Shown here piece after piece: positions 36,410 through 48,400 of a stretch of DNA of 64,000 nt (its first letter is position 1; every line of letters starts with the position of its first letter). Position numbers and translations under genes: made by a program. Below the pieces are notes generated by a model, which saw only the letters and a program-made list of their open reading frames with translations, was not told where the DNA came from and made no database searches. The DNA lies in assembly GCA_021442155.1 (NCBI GenBank), contig CM038228.1, positions 9,155,179 through 9,219,178 on the forward strand, read 5' to 3'. The stretch comes from Cymbidium sinense. Its lineage: Eukaryota > Streptophyta > Magnoliopsida > Asparagales > Orchidaceae.

Positions 36410-36819
36410 AAATAGTAGATAAGGTACTACCTAGAGATTTCATCCTCATTTGGTTAGGACTTTAGATCTGGTTCTAGGTTTCTTATTAGCGCAAGCACCT
36501 ATAGTTAATTATCCCTCTCAATGCAGAGAGGGAACTTTCGATTAAGGCTAGTCATTAGGTTGCTAAATGTGTAACGTATAGTAGCAGCTTGTCAAGTTTT
36601 AAAATTTAGAATTTATGAAATTCATCATTTTTAGTTGAAAGAGGATGGTTGGGGGAATGATGGCGTGCGTCTAGATCTATGATTAGTCATCCCGGGTTGT
36701 CACGGTCCCTAGTCTACTTAGTCAGAGGAGGTAGTCGACCCAGGTCTTATAGAAGGATCTTTGCTCACACATGAGTTACGTGGTCAAGAAATCCTTGTAG
36801 ACTTAGGATGGTGTTTGTC
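36410..36819 (+). repeat. Dispersed repeat family R1, copy 1 (cut by the gap)
   Basis: Shares an ordered series of words with 49,345-49,720 and, inverted, with 57,540-58,000: 'gag.actttagatct.gtt', 'gcatctatagttaatta', 'gagaactttcgattaa', 'atgaaattca.cat', 'gg.tggttggggaat.atg' and 'tagtcga'. It has no coding potential. The right end is lost in the assembly gap. I cannot name the family; a non-autonomous LTR element is possible. Confidence 0.8.
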
Positions 36820-36919
36820 NNNNNNNNNNNNNNNNNNNNNNNNNNNNNNNNNNNNNNNNNNNNNNNNNNNNNNNNNNNNNNNNNNNNNNNNNNNNNNNNN
36901 NNNNNNNNNNNNNNNNNNN
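36820..36919. other. Assembly gap, 100 N
   Basis: Exactly 100 unknown bases, the usual placeholder for a gap of unknown size. Low-complexity AT-rich DNA lies directly to its right. Any open frame drawn through it is meaningless. Confidence 1.
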
Positions 36920-37192
36920 AAATAATATAAAATATAAAAGTATAAAAATCTAAAATAATAATAATAATAAAAAATATAAAAAATATAAATATATAAAAAA
37001 ATAAAAAATAATTCATCTTTAATCACGTGAAATATATATGTATTAAAAATTATTATTTATATATATATTTATTTATTAATATATATATATATATATATAG
37101 TTAATTATTTATTTATTAAAAATTATTTATTTATTTTTTTATTTATTAAAAATTTATTTATTTATTTATTTATTCAATTATTTAATTATTAA

Positions 37193-37237
<45 letters not shown>

Positions 37238-37345
37238 TTATTTATTTAATTATTTATTTATTTATTTATATATATATTTAATCTCTCTCTCTCTCTCTCT
37301 CTCTCTTCTCTTCGTGTATATCTCTCTCTCTGCTAACGAAAGCAA
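36920..37345. repeat. AT/TTTA low-complexity DNA with (AT)n and (TC)n tracts
   Basis: It contains long runs of (TTTA)n/(ATTT)n, AT tracts at about 37,078-37,100 and 37,195-37,237, and a (TC)n tract at about 37,281-37,334. This composition next to the gap probably explains the assembly break. Confidence 0.9.
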
Positions 37346-39640
37346 AAAACAAAAACAAAACAATGGTGTTAGTCGTCGTCGTTTGACGGACGACACGCCG
37401 ACGCCTCCTGATGTCAGCCGTCTGCAGATACAACGACCTATTTTCATAAAAAAAAAAAATTTGATCCCTAAATTGCTAATTAAGGTTAAGAATGTGTCTA
37501 TTTTAAAAATTTTGCCTTAGGAAGATCTACATTTTAGACAAAACAGGGCCAAGTACAGACAAAGATAATGAGGGAGAGAGAGCAATTTCATCAAACCTCG
37601 ATTAAGTTACTTAAAACTCACCTGAGATTTCTTTACAGAGCTCTACTCCTCTAAAATCTCTCGAATCTCAACTGCTTGCTCTGCCTTGAACTTTACATCT
37701 TCTCATGAAAGGAGATAGATGATGAAGATTGGAACTCTATTTTAACTGCACACATAAATGAAAATCTTTACTGCTCTGACGCCTCAACCCTCGACCCTCT
37801 TCTCAGCCCTCAATTCTTCATCTCTGCTGAGAAAGAGCTAAGAGATTGTAGGGAATTCCAATTTGCCATTGCCCTCAATTCCCGTCCCCTTCTACTACAT
37901 TTTTGGCGGAATAATTTGAATTTTAATTTCTTAAATTTTATTCCGCCAAATGCTAAGAAAAAAAAATTTCGTTAAAGTTTTGTAAAGGATTAATAAATAT
38001 TTTGATATATATAATTAAAATAATCAATTCGTATAATTTTAATATTATAATTATCACAGTCACATGTCATTAAGATATTAAAAAAATGCTGAAAAACAAT
38101 TACGAAAAATATAAATTAGTTTATAATCCATTCATTCAAAGTTAGTTTTCGCCATAATGGACCCAACGACATTTGTAAAACTTATTAAAGCTTCTAAAAA
38201 TGACTGTAACTTCTGCAATTTTATGTCTAATAAAATAACAGAGTTCCCTATTTTTACTGCTCTGATTTATTGATACTTTTTATTTCGTTTGAGTTTTTCT
38301 TAATTGGCTTTATGTTTTAAGTTTAAATTTTATTTAGGTCTAATTTTAATGAGTGAAAATAGGCAAAAAATTTTAATTCAGATATTATCATTTGAGTAAA
38401 TAGTATTCAGTAAGTTTTCTTTTGAGGGATTTATGCGTCTTTCTGAAATAATTTTTACATTTAAACAATTGCTAAAATATTTAGAATAAACTAACAAATT
38501 CATCTTTTTATAAATAAAATAATATAAATAGAAGCATTTTGGTGATTTTTTTTAATTTTCTATGATACAAATCAATCTAGTAATATCTTTAAATTATTTT
38601 TATTATATTCCGATTATGTATTCACTCAAATCTTATATATTTATATATCAGATATCTAAAATTTAATATTTATAAACATTTTCTTAAAAATTAAAATGTA
38701 TATTTAACTTTAAAAAAATGTGATTCAAATATTTTTAATGTGCTATTAAAAATTTAATTATTATTTTTATAAATATTAAAATTTAAGTGGACAATAAAAT
38801 AAATATGAATAATATGATATACATATAATCCTCTTTTTTTTTCCTTTTTTTAATTCCTAATCATTCGATCAAAATTTGATCAAGATTTTATTTTTTTTAA
38901 AAATATTTTTGTACCATGATTGAATTAATCAGATGACCAATTCATTATTAAACCGATCGAATCGGCCTATCTGATCCTATTTGTGTAAAATCATGAATAA
39001 AACACCACAAAATCTTGAATGTTCAAAACTTACAAACCCTACAAAATTATCACAAAAATTAAGCAATAATATCTTTACTATTTTAAGAGTGTTTAAAATA
39101 ATTTTTTGATTGTTTACTTTTCAAAAAATAATCATAAAATAATACAATTGCATTTAACAATCAATTTTTTAATTATTTTTTAAAAAATTTTATGATAAAA
39201 ATTTAATTTTGAGAATTAAAACTATTAGAATATAATGACTATCATAAAATTAATATTTAAATTTTTAAAAAAATATATATATTTATAACATAATAATTTT
39301 TAAAAAAAAATTTTTCCACAATAATTTTATAATCAACTTTTTAAAAAATTATAGGTGCCCCCACAGACAGACCCTACATTTGACTGCCATCTAATTTTAA
39401 TATTAATCCTAATTTTAATTTAAAAAATAAATAAATTTGAGGTACAGTCAAGCTTTGCAGCATGTGTTTCCTCAAACAGGTTACCTAATTCTACTATATC
39501 AATGCCTATAAATATCCAAAATCACAAAGAAAATCCCTGTTCATATTATTGCAAAAAAAGGCTTTTATTTCTTGAGTTAGCCAAATACTTTCAAAGCGTA
39601 ATATGCTGATTTCTATATATATATTCTATGTTCTGAATGT
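37346..39640. other. Intergenic AT-rich DNA, no gene seen
   Basis: The first 550 bases are more balanced in composition but hold no recognisable protein. The rest is strongly AT-rich with poly-A/T runs. I saw no repeat pairing with other parts of the window. Confidence 0.5.
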
Positions 39641-39647
39641 TTTTTAC

Positions 39648-39744
39648 AGGACCAGCAATCTCCTACCACTATAAGTAAAGCCTTCGGATTATCGATAATT
39701 CCTGCACCTGCAACCAACTTATCAAGTTCTTCCTGTATGAGGTC
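39648..39744 (-). other. Candidate isolated exon or gene fragment, unidentified
   Basis: On the minus strand 97 bases lie between a plausible acceptor (tttgtatttag) and donor (gtaaaa). They read without a stop as DLIQEELDKLVAGAGIIDNP followed by KALLIVVGDCWSC. The residues look protein-like, unlike the flanking AT-rich DNA. I do not recognise the family. On the plus strand a different acceptor (ttttttacag at 39,640-39,649) could also be argued, so the strand is not certain. Confidence 0.25.
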
Positions 39745-39781
39745 CTAAATACAAAGTGTTCTGCAATTGCAATTAAAAAAA

Positions 39782-40660
39782 TGTTAGAAAATTATAAAAA
39801 AAAAAAATTTCATTACATTAATTAGTTTAGATAAGATTTTTTTAAGATTGGCAACTACCAACTCAAATTTCATTCATTTTCTAAGAGGATGACTAACCTA
39901 ACTTAAGATTAATTCAATCACATTTATTTTTCTAAGCTATTGGTTATCAAAGTTAACATCCATTAGATTCAAATTTAATACCTATCATGTCTAAGCACTA
40001 TATAAAGAAATGACTACTGCACTATGTTAAGGATTTCATAATCACAAGTAGATAGAGAGAGAGGAAAGAAGAGGAAGAGAGAGAAACTCCGCAACAAAAA
40101 AAAGAAAGAATGAGAAGCAACATCAGCGTCTTATTATCCGAGTTTAATCCTCATCTTTACAACAAATGATTGTGCTCCCTCTCAGTCATTAACATAGACA
40201 AAATAATATCTTTATCTTTAATCATGTCTCTGAATCTCTATATGTATCTTTTTTTAAAGTTTAATAAAATAATTGATCTTTGTGCAGGCATGAATATAGG
40301 TGAATCTCACCAAATCACATAAATTTGTCTATGTTTGAAATCATTGTAGGGTCTCTAATCTTCATTTAATTTTTGCATAAAATTTAATCACTATCCTACA
40401 AATTATATAGAAGTTTGGAGTGAAAAAGCTTTCAAATTCGAGCATGAGAATGGCAAAATTAAAATCAATACATTTGATGGCAAAAACTTTATATTCTAAA
40501 AGATGTAAATAGAATAAATCACTGAAGGTAAAATCGAAGTCAATCAATCAAGAAGAGTGAGAATTGATAAACAACTAAGTTTTATGAGTCATTTACCTAT
40601 CCATCTTATGTTGTCATCAACCTTTCAACATGTTGGTCTATTACAATACCAAAAGTTACA
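39782..40660 (+). repeat. Probable Ty1/copia-type LTR
   Basis: Begins TGTTAG at 39,782 and ends TTACA at 40,660, giving TGT..ACA ends and a length of about 880. It contains a TATA-like site (CTATATAAAG, about 39,999-40,008), a purine-rich leader and, seven bases beyond its end, a primer-binding site. The second LTR was not found, so this is inferred from structure only. The DNA downstream to about 42.3 kb shows no readable gag or pol. Confidence 0.45.
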
Positions 40661-40666
40661 TTAAAT

Positions 40667-40679
40667 TGGTATCAGCGCA
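40667..40679 (+). promoter_or_regulatory. Primer-binding site for initiator Met tRNA, one mismatch
   Basis: TGGTATCAGCGCA matches the plant retrotransposon primer-binding site TGGTATCAGAGC except for one base (C for A). In intact elements it pairs with the 3' end of initiator tRNA-Met to prime minus-strand DNA synthesis. It lies just behind the TTACA end of the LTR-like segment. Confidence 0.55.
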
Positions 40680-42340
40680 TAAAAAATCATTTATTAGCCA
40701 TTATTGCAATGTGACATAAATTGAGGTGTCATGTAGACATATAAAACCAATTTTGTAAGACTTATCCCTGCTTGTCTCACCATATTCAATAAAATTTGCT
40801 CCAAGGCGGTAGCTCAAACATTGAAAAGATTAGTTGACAATAGTCAAAAGATGGGGCTAAAATGACTTTACTCAACTAGTGAAAGAATTATTGATAAGAG
40901 TTACCTTAATAGAGACAACTCATTTAAACTTTCAAATGGACACCTAGCCTAAAATACTATTAAGTCAACACCATCTAAAAGAGATCCCCATGCTTTAGAA
41001 GCCATTATGGTGCAAGGCGCCATGTGTATGAACATTATGCAATCTTCCATAGTTTCAACAACTCTATGTTCAATATTCGTGGAATAGTAGCTCAAATTCA
41101 ATTAAAATGCCACAAAAACAAGTAATCAATGATCTTGGAATTCATGTTGCAGTAAATTCACTGGCTTTAATTCCTAAAGGATTCTAAGAATTTGGATCAC
41201 GCATCTATAAGGAAGCAGCTCACACCTCAATTATCAAAAGCACAACTTGAGACTATCATACTCTAAAACATCCCGTAGAGCCTATTCTACTAGTTTTAGT
41301 CACATTCACTCTCTTGAAGAACTTGCTATTCTATAAATTAAAAACAAGGATGAACAATTTTATGAAATAATTTTAGATTCAAAATTTAAGATCACTCATA
41401 CTCAGGACATCATGTACCTCTAATGGTATAATATCTAATTGACTATAAATAACTTAATCAAACAATTCAATGAGGGACAAAAACTCTGGATAAATCCTTA
41501 GTCATGCAAATCAGGAAGGCTTCGTGTACATCTTTGTGAATGACACTCTCTGTTCTAAAATCTTAGATCTAATGCAGCTATGATGCTTTATAAAAAGGAA
41601 GCTAAGGTGATCATAACAGAAGTTTATGAAGAACTGTACAAACATCACACCAAAAACCAAGTTGACCTTCAAAATCTGATAAATGGATTACCATCAGCTA
41701 TTGATACTACAACTATGCTAAGAAACAACATAATTATAAAAAGCATGAACACAATTCGTTGAACTCCAATCCCATGTCATCATAGACTTTGAATAATGGT
41801 GTATAAATACAATCAAGCCTATCAACCCATTGTCATGTATAAGCCATCACTTCATTTCGGCAGTAACCAATTACATATCCAAGTATGTTATAATTGTTCC
41901 TTTCAAAAAAATATAAAATCATTTAAATCACACATCATAATCTACTAATTCAACATGCCATATTGCTTTATCTTCACCAATAAAAAATACTAAACTATTT
42001 AGGATCATTGATGAATACAAACTTGAAAGAGTGCAAAAAAATTAGAGAAGACCCCAGCCCAAGGCTTTTTGAAGTCCTTTTGGGAGTATATAATATAACC
42101 TCTCATGCTAGGAATAAGGTGAAGCATTGATCAACTCCAACAATTTAACTTCTCCTGCATCGCCTTTGACTGGCACATTGCACTCCTAAATAACATGGTA
42201 AAAACATTCATTGAGCTTAAGGTGACATTCATAAGGAAGTTTGCTAGTTTCTAAGCACCTCCGTATGAAAGATGCTGGCCTCGCACAAAAAAAAAAAAAG
42301 AAATCATACTCAAATAAAAAGCAGAGTTGAATAGTCTGTC
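40680..42340. other. Interior of a decayed element, no protein recognised
   Basis: Downstream of the primer-binding site a gag-pol frame is expected, but I see only short frames (the longest 60 codons near 41,580, KHHTKNQVDLQNL..) interrupted by stops. No integrase, protease or reverse-transcriptase motif is visible, so it is either a non-autonomous or a strongly decayed element. Confidence 0.4.
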
Positions 42341-42349
42341 TACATTACA

Positions 42350-42520
42350 ACGCTTCACCCATCAATAAGAGATATATCCACCTGGATTAACATTGTGTAT
42401 CATATCGAGAACCTTAGTAACAAAATGCACACCTAAGTTGACAACTAGTTATACATCGAGATCACCATTAGCGTTGCAGTTATCAAGCAGGCACCCAAGT
42501 TCACTAATGGAGTTCATGTT
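42350..42520 (-). pseudogene. Possible pentatricopeptide-repeat (PPR) protein remnant
   Basis: The minus strand reads SISELGCLLDNCNANGDLDV, a stop, then LVVNLGVHFVTKVLDMIHNV and NPGGYIS before a frame break. The spacing of LLD.C...GD..LG......L......NPGGY resembles the E-type C-terminal motifs of plant PPR proteins, which act in organelle RNA editing and processing. The match is short and by eye only; other helical repeat proteins could look similar. Confidence 0.25.
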
Positions 42521-42599
42521 AATGCAAATTAGCTCAGATTATTATATACTTTTTGAGCCAAGTGCAGGGCTCATCCTTCGTTAACTTTCAACTACAATC

Positions 42600-43690
42600 A
42601 AAGCCATAAGCATATAAGGGAGAAAATGTTGTGGGCAAAAAATTTACACCAATCTCTTAAAGAATTTGAACGCAAATTTTGAAGATATAGAAAGTAGATA
42701 TAATAGATTTCTCATTTAGACTATTCTGATAAAGCAAAAAATATCTAATTACCCTCCAATATCATAGAACTTCATTGCTTCATTAGATTAAAAACTCAAA
42801 TAATACAAAAATGTTGAGTTTAAAATTGGGTTGAATTTATAAATTCACCATTTTAGCATAAAAGATTAAAAATGATTCTAATCAAATATCATTATTCGCT
42901 AATACTTAAGTAGTAACCCAAAAATCACATCCTTGCCAGCTATGTGAATCAAGAAATCCAATAGACTGCAGTGTGCTCGAGATAAGATTAGACAGATTTT
43001 TGTGTTATCAAGATATAACATTCACATCTCAAGATACGTATCATTATCTATACTCATATATGACGCATCGTAATATAATGTCATTTCAAATAATATTAAA
43101 GGTCAACAAATGCCCCCAACAACTTTCGATGGAGTCATATTTTTGAAAACTCAATTTTCTCGTGGTCTTCATGAATTTCAAATTACTCGCCAATAGTTTG
43201 TTGAAGAGTTTTATTTTGTATATTTATGGATTTGAATACATCCAACTTCATGCTCAAGTGTTAGATGGAGGAATTAATTTATTTATTTTGAGTTATAAAA
43301 TTCCTTGTCTGATTTTAAGCTACATTTGATGAAAGATTGACCTAATTTGTCCATAGATTTTTAAAAGATAGTCTTCAATCGAAGTTTGTCGCTTGACTAA
43401 TTTATCTTACAAAAATTTTATTTAGTCTATATAATGCCAAGTTATTATAAAGAATGTGTGTTTTAAATCTAATAACTACAAAAAATTTTTAGTTGCCATA
43501 ATTTTTTGTATGAACTATGAAATTGCTTCTCGATCCATGTTTTCTGTTTCAGACTTGATGAGGAGATTGGCTTTGATCTATACTTTGTGCTTGATCAAAT
43601 CATTTGAGAATAGATTGAAATATCATCCTAGCAATATAAAGATTGATTTGATGCAACTTTGAATTGAGAGTTTACATTGGCCTCATCGAA
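42600..43690. other. AT-rich DNA without recognisable gene
   Basis: It begins with a purine-rich run and TGTTGTGGGC (about 42,618-42,637), which could be a polypurine tract and an LTR start, but no partner LTR was found. The 68-codon frame near 43,456 resembles nothing I know. Confidence 0.35.
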
Positions 43691-44291
43691 AGATCTCGAT
43701 TTATTGCTTGTATATTTTTGATCTGTTTGAGATTGAATATTATCATTGACCGACAACATTTTCATGCCTTTCTTGTTGAGTGAGGAGGGCGTCAACAACT
43801 CAACCATTTATAGGCTTATTGAGTTCGACCTTTAGAACTTACTCAAGTGTTCAACTTAAGCTATGATGGCTTGATGGTCTTATCATCGGACTAACGAACA
43901 GGGGCTCTTTCACTGCAGTCTTTTCTTACGGCTTATTGAATGAGGAGAGCGCCAGCAACTCGGCCATTTGTGGGTTTGTTAAATTCGACCTTTAGAACTC
44001 ATCCGTGTCCCAGACTAGAAGATGTAGAAGTTAATATTTTTCCAACTCAGTTGATTGAAGCTTCCAAAATTGAGAGTTCTTCTGACTTGATCTCCGATAT
44101 TTGACGAATCTTAGAGAGAAATTTTTTGACATTTAAGGCTATCTTTTCATGCGTAGAAATAAATTCTTTTTGTTCCTGCAAAAACCTACGACTTTAACAA
44201 AAATAATTATAAATAAATTCAAGGATTTCGGCGTAAATCTCGATGTCAACCAGAATTAAAATATATTTGAGAATCTCGTCTTATAGCATGA

Positions 44292-45207
44292 TGTCAACCC
44301 AAATAACAACAACAACAACAACAACAACAAGCCTTAATCCCACTAAGTGGGGTTACATGAATCCTTCTCCATTGTGTCTATTGTGTCAAATTCTCATTTA
44401 ATTGAGTATCTTAAGATCATTTTTTATACATCTTAACCAAGTCTTTTAGGTCTACTACCTTTGTTAACATAAGGCAAATCTAATGCATCTACTCTCTAAT
44501 GGTCATGGACGTAGACGCTTTATGTGGCCAAACCATCTAAGGCAACTCTCCCTAATCTTATCTACCAGAGCTACTCCAACTTTTTCCGAACATATTCATT
44601 TTACATTCTATCTCTACAGAGTAAAGCCACTCATCCATGAGCATCCTCTCTGTAACACTTAACTTAGTCTTATGTTTCTCTTTTTATTGGCCAACATTAC
44701 GCACCATAAGTCATTCGGTCTTACCACCATCTTATAAAATTTTTTTAAATTTAAGTGGAACTTTTCTATCACATAATAGGCCGGATGCATTCCTCCACTT
44801 CAACCATCCAACTTGAATTCTACTAATAACATCTCCATCTATTTCACCATCATTTTGAACAATAGAGCCTAAATAGCTCACTCTTATTAATGACTTGATC
44901 ACCTAAAGTCACAACACTATCATTAAAACTTCTAACTAAAATTACACTCCATATATTCGCTTTAGATCTACTTAAGCGAAAACCTTTAGACTCTAAAGTT
45001 GACCTCCATAATTCAAGTTTTTGTTGGACTCCCTCTCTAGTCTTATCAACAAGAAGAATGTCATAAGCAAAAAGCATACACCAAGGTACATCTTCTTGTA
45101 AATGCCTCGTAAGAACATCCATAACTAAAGTAAAAAAGATAAGGGCTTAATGTTGATCTTTGCTGTAATCCAACTGAAATAGGAAAATATTTTGTCAACC
45201 CAAATAA
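44292..45207 (-). mobile_element. RTE-type LINE, copy 2, with exact 15-bp target duplication
   Basis: TGTCAACCCAAATAA occurs at 44,292-44,306 and again at 45,193-45,207, exactly flanking the LINE body. The body ends (minus sense) with the family 3' word and a (TTG)n tail, seen as aacaacaac at 44,306-44,330. It starts at the 'gacaaaatattttcctattt' point (45,195-45,175 read in reverse), so it is strongly 5'-truncated at about 890 bp. Truncation plus a 15-bp duplication is the mark of target-primed reverse transcription. The duplicated word is part of the host gypsy-like repeat. Confidence 0.92.
44850..45122 (-). pseudogene. LINE reverse transcriptase C-terminal fragment, copy 2
   Basis: The frame reads MDVLTRHLQEDVPWCMLFAY, then DILLVDKTREGVQQKLELWR and SKGFRLSRSKANIW. 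This is the palm region and the block behind it. The catalytic box reads FAYD where FADD is expected, so one catalytic Asp is lost. The fingers domain is absent because the insertion is 5'-truncated here. Confidence 0.88.
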
Positions 45208-46914
45208 AATTAACATAAAATAAAAATATCCCGTATCTTGCAGAAAAAATTCTAAAACACTTTGAAAGAGCTTTAAAATAATTTAAGAAAATATATTAAT
45301 ATTTGAGTTGATATATTTGATCTTAAAAGGGTTTTAACATATAACATTGATTTCATCTATGTAACATTGATTTCATCTAACAGGGAAATTTTCAAGAAAA
45401 AAAAAAATATTTTATCTTGAGAGGTATATTTATTTAGGGATCTCGACATGAATCACGATATCAACCTAAATAAATATACTAAAATAAATAAATGGCTCAT
45501 GTCTTACAAGAGAGGATTGAACAACCTTAATCATAAAAAAAGACTCATGTCTAATAGGAGATTAGCAGTGCTTCGAGAAATGTATCGAAATTTTGAACTA
45601 TAAATCAACGCTCATTCTAATCATGATGTAAACTTCGTGCTTGTAAAATTTGGAATATCTTTGTGCCGATTTGTGCTTTGGACTTGTTGAGACTTCTTCT
45701 TGAGAGTTTGAAATTTATATTTTTCTCCTCCTAGCTTTGTGCTTTGGATAGACTTAATGGAGTTGATGACTTGGCGAGATGAAACATCTTGGTTATGCTC
45801 TGCTTTGAGACTTGTTGAAGATTCAATCAAAATTTTATAAATTCATATTTCCTTCTATCAACTTGAATGCAAAAAAATTCCTAAATTGTAAATTGTCTTG
45901 ACTTGTCGGTGACAAAATTACCTTCTGCTATAGCTTTCTACTTTCGTGGGCTTATAGAATGATGTTTGTCGGTGACCTAGCCCTCAGAGCTTGTGTTGGA
46001 TCAATGGCAAGAGTCATCAGTCCTATGCTTTGCGCGTAACAAATATATTGATGACTTGACTCCCTTAGTTCAGCCTTTAGCTTTGTACGAACATTGGGAT
46101 AACTTATTCGGTCGTTTGCTTTCTGCTTGGTTGGACTTACTGAAAAATAGTTTCCTTAGGTCTTTGTTTTCTGCTTTAAAAGACTTGTTGAAGGAGTTGA
46201 TACTTCTCATTTGATATTGATACCAAACTCGGCTTTGTGTCTACTCGAGTGAGGATTTTTTTATTAGATTTTAAAAAATAACCTTACGACCATTAGGGAT
46301 GATCTCCCAGTCTGGGTCACTTAAACTCACCAAGTTGGAGGGATTTGAAGATTTGAATGCTCTCGTCTTTGAACTAACGTAGTAGGAGGATCCCTTACTG
46401 CGGCCTTTGTGGCGTATTGAGTAAGCAAACTTGTCGACTTGCTATTTGGCGTGTTGAGTCACGCTTATGCACTTGAAATGGAGGATTAGGGTAACGGAAT
46501 GAGATGCCAATAAAGGACTATTAAGAATGAGGTGTTGTCCGACCTTGAGCATAATGAGTAACGAAATTTCTCTTTTTAGTCAATAAAACTTTAAAACTTG
46601 TGAATTTGAATACATAATTTAAACATATATATGAGGATCTCGACCTTAGGCGCGATGTCAACCCAAATACAAAAGGAGGTCTCTTATCTTACAAGAGAAA
46701 GCCTAACATTTTACTATCCCATGTCTGACAGGGAAATGTTTGCTTTATTTCAGAAATGAATTCTTGTGTTACAAGAGAATTTCCAAGCAAAACTTACACA
46801 TGTAATGACGGTGAGAAATAATTGGTATTCTCAACACTAGGATTAATTCTCCTTCTTGAAAATTTCGAGAATGCACTGTATGATCGAATGCTTTGAACAT
46901 CCTCGCTTGGTAGA

Positions 46915-47600
46915 TTAAATTCTTGAGCTTTGAGCTAACCAGCGCTCAAGCTTTTCCCATCCGTAAACAATCATTCTCATCTTGGTAAGATCATGTTGGG
47001 TGGCTACTCGAAGCGAAAGTAGTTCAACTTCAAGTAGTAGAACTGCTTCATCCCCTAGTATTAGTGCATAAATAGTGGATTTTGCAGGAGTCTTGTTGGT
47101 GGTGCGGTAAGAAAATTTGTTATAATTTACCACTTCACCGCTTTCTAAAGAACATATGTGATGTCAAATTGTATCAGAAGAACAGCTCATCGTGTCAGCG
47201 ACCTGTCAACATTGGTCTTATCATCAATAACTTCAACGGATCGATCCTTAAAATGAGAGTAATTTTATGAGATATCATGTAATGACGAAGCTTTTGGACA
47301 ACAAAAATCAGAGATAAATAATGGTTCTCAATTGGAGAGTATTGCATTTCCGCTCCTATTAGCCTTCGATTAATATAATATAAAGCATTCTCCTTTCCCT
47401 ATTCATTGTGTTGCACCAATAGAACACGTAGAGATTCTTCAAGTGCTATTGTGTACAAGATGAGAGGTCTTCCTAGGATTGGTGCTACGAGAGTGGGCGG
47501 ATTCAATAGATACTTCTTGATACTGTCAAAAGCCTCTCGACATTCTTTGTCAGCTTCTTCCTCTTTGACGCAGATCTCTGATCGACACCTCCGATAAACT
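46915..47600 (-). pseudogene. Ty3/gypsy pol remnant: RNase H joined to integrase C-terminus
   Basis: From 47,565 to 47,405 the minus strand gives an unbroken DKECREAFDSIKKYLLNPPT, then GRPLILYTIALEESL and LLVQHN: the start of the RNase H region after the reverse transcriptase. After a shift come NRRLIGAEMQYSPIENHYL, VQKLRHYMISHKI and DPLKLLMIRPMLTGR, then QFDITYV. The RHYM..HKI and AVKW words fit the Tat lineage. Then, without the integrase core, IYALILGDEAVLLLEVELLS and LRVATQHDLTKM follow (47,075-46,990), which is the integrase C-terminal block. The middle of the protein has been deleted. Several stops; non-functional. Confidence 0.85.
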
Positions 47601-47859
47601 TCTGGCTCGGAGTGTGGAATATATATTTCTTCAATTGGAGGAGTGCTATCGAAGCTAACCTCCTCTCGAAGACATGGAGCTGGTCAGCGACGGGATCCTT
47701 TGGATGACTTTCCAAGGTGTCGACCGTCAGAAATCTCATCACATATGACCCTTTTCTTAAGTACACATTCTTGAAGAGTTTCATATGTGGCGGTTATGGG
47801 AGATTATCTTAGATGTCACATTTGTTTGGATTATAAGGCTTTCACTTCGAGGCTTTTGT

Positions 47860-48400
47860 CTCCAAATTTGTTTACCTTTTTATCGGGACCTTTTATTGAT
47901 TCTTGGACTGTGGATCCAAGTATCCGCTCGATGCTCATGCGGGACTTGAATTGGTTGACATCTTGTCGGGGTTGTAGGAGGTCTCCTTGAAAGAGCAACT
48001 CTGGCCTCCCTGATGACAGGACCTTCATATTTTCTTTTTATCAGTCATTTCTCCTTGGCAACTTTGAGAACCCGATACACTCTTGCATATACAATTTCGA
48101 GTTTCCTTACTGAAGAAGCTGAAACCTAACGTTGTCGTCGAAGGGATTTGATGACCGGTAAATGTTTTGCTTTACCCATTTTAAAGTCAAATATGTTATG
48201 AGTTGGAACACTCGCTTCTAGTTCCACAGGTGGTTATACAATTTTCTACTTAAATAATGGCAGTTGAGCACGCAGTTCAGCATTTCTCTTCCTCTGCAGC
48301 CTCCATATTTGTTTTCCTTTTTGTCGGGACCTTTCGGCAGATTCTTGGACATGCGGTCCAGTGTCCGCGTCGATGTTCACCATCCGGGCTTGTTTAGAAA
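47860..48400. repeat. Diverged duplication, period about 441 bp
   Basis: The phrase 'tttgtttacctttttatcgg' with 'gattcttggac..tgg..tccaagt.tccgctcgatg' at about 47,865-47,940 recurs near 48,306-48,380 with moderate changes. The copies lie upstream of the pol remnant in element sense. No protein was recognised in either. Confidence 0.7.

Noticed and set aside
36765..37026. Two overlapping minus-strand frames across the N run
   Set aside because: They cross the 100-base assembly gap, so their continuity is an artefact.
47406..47990. Plus-strand frames of 63-67 codons
   Set aside because: They are antisense shadows of the minus-strand gypsy RNase H region and its flank.
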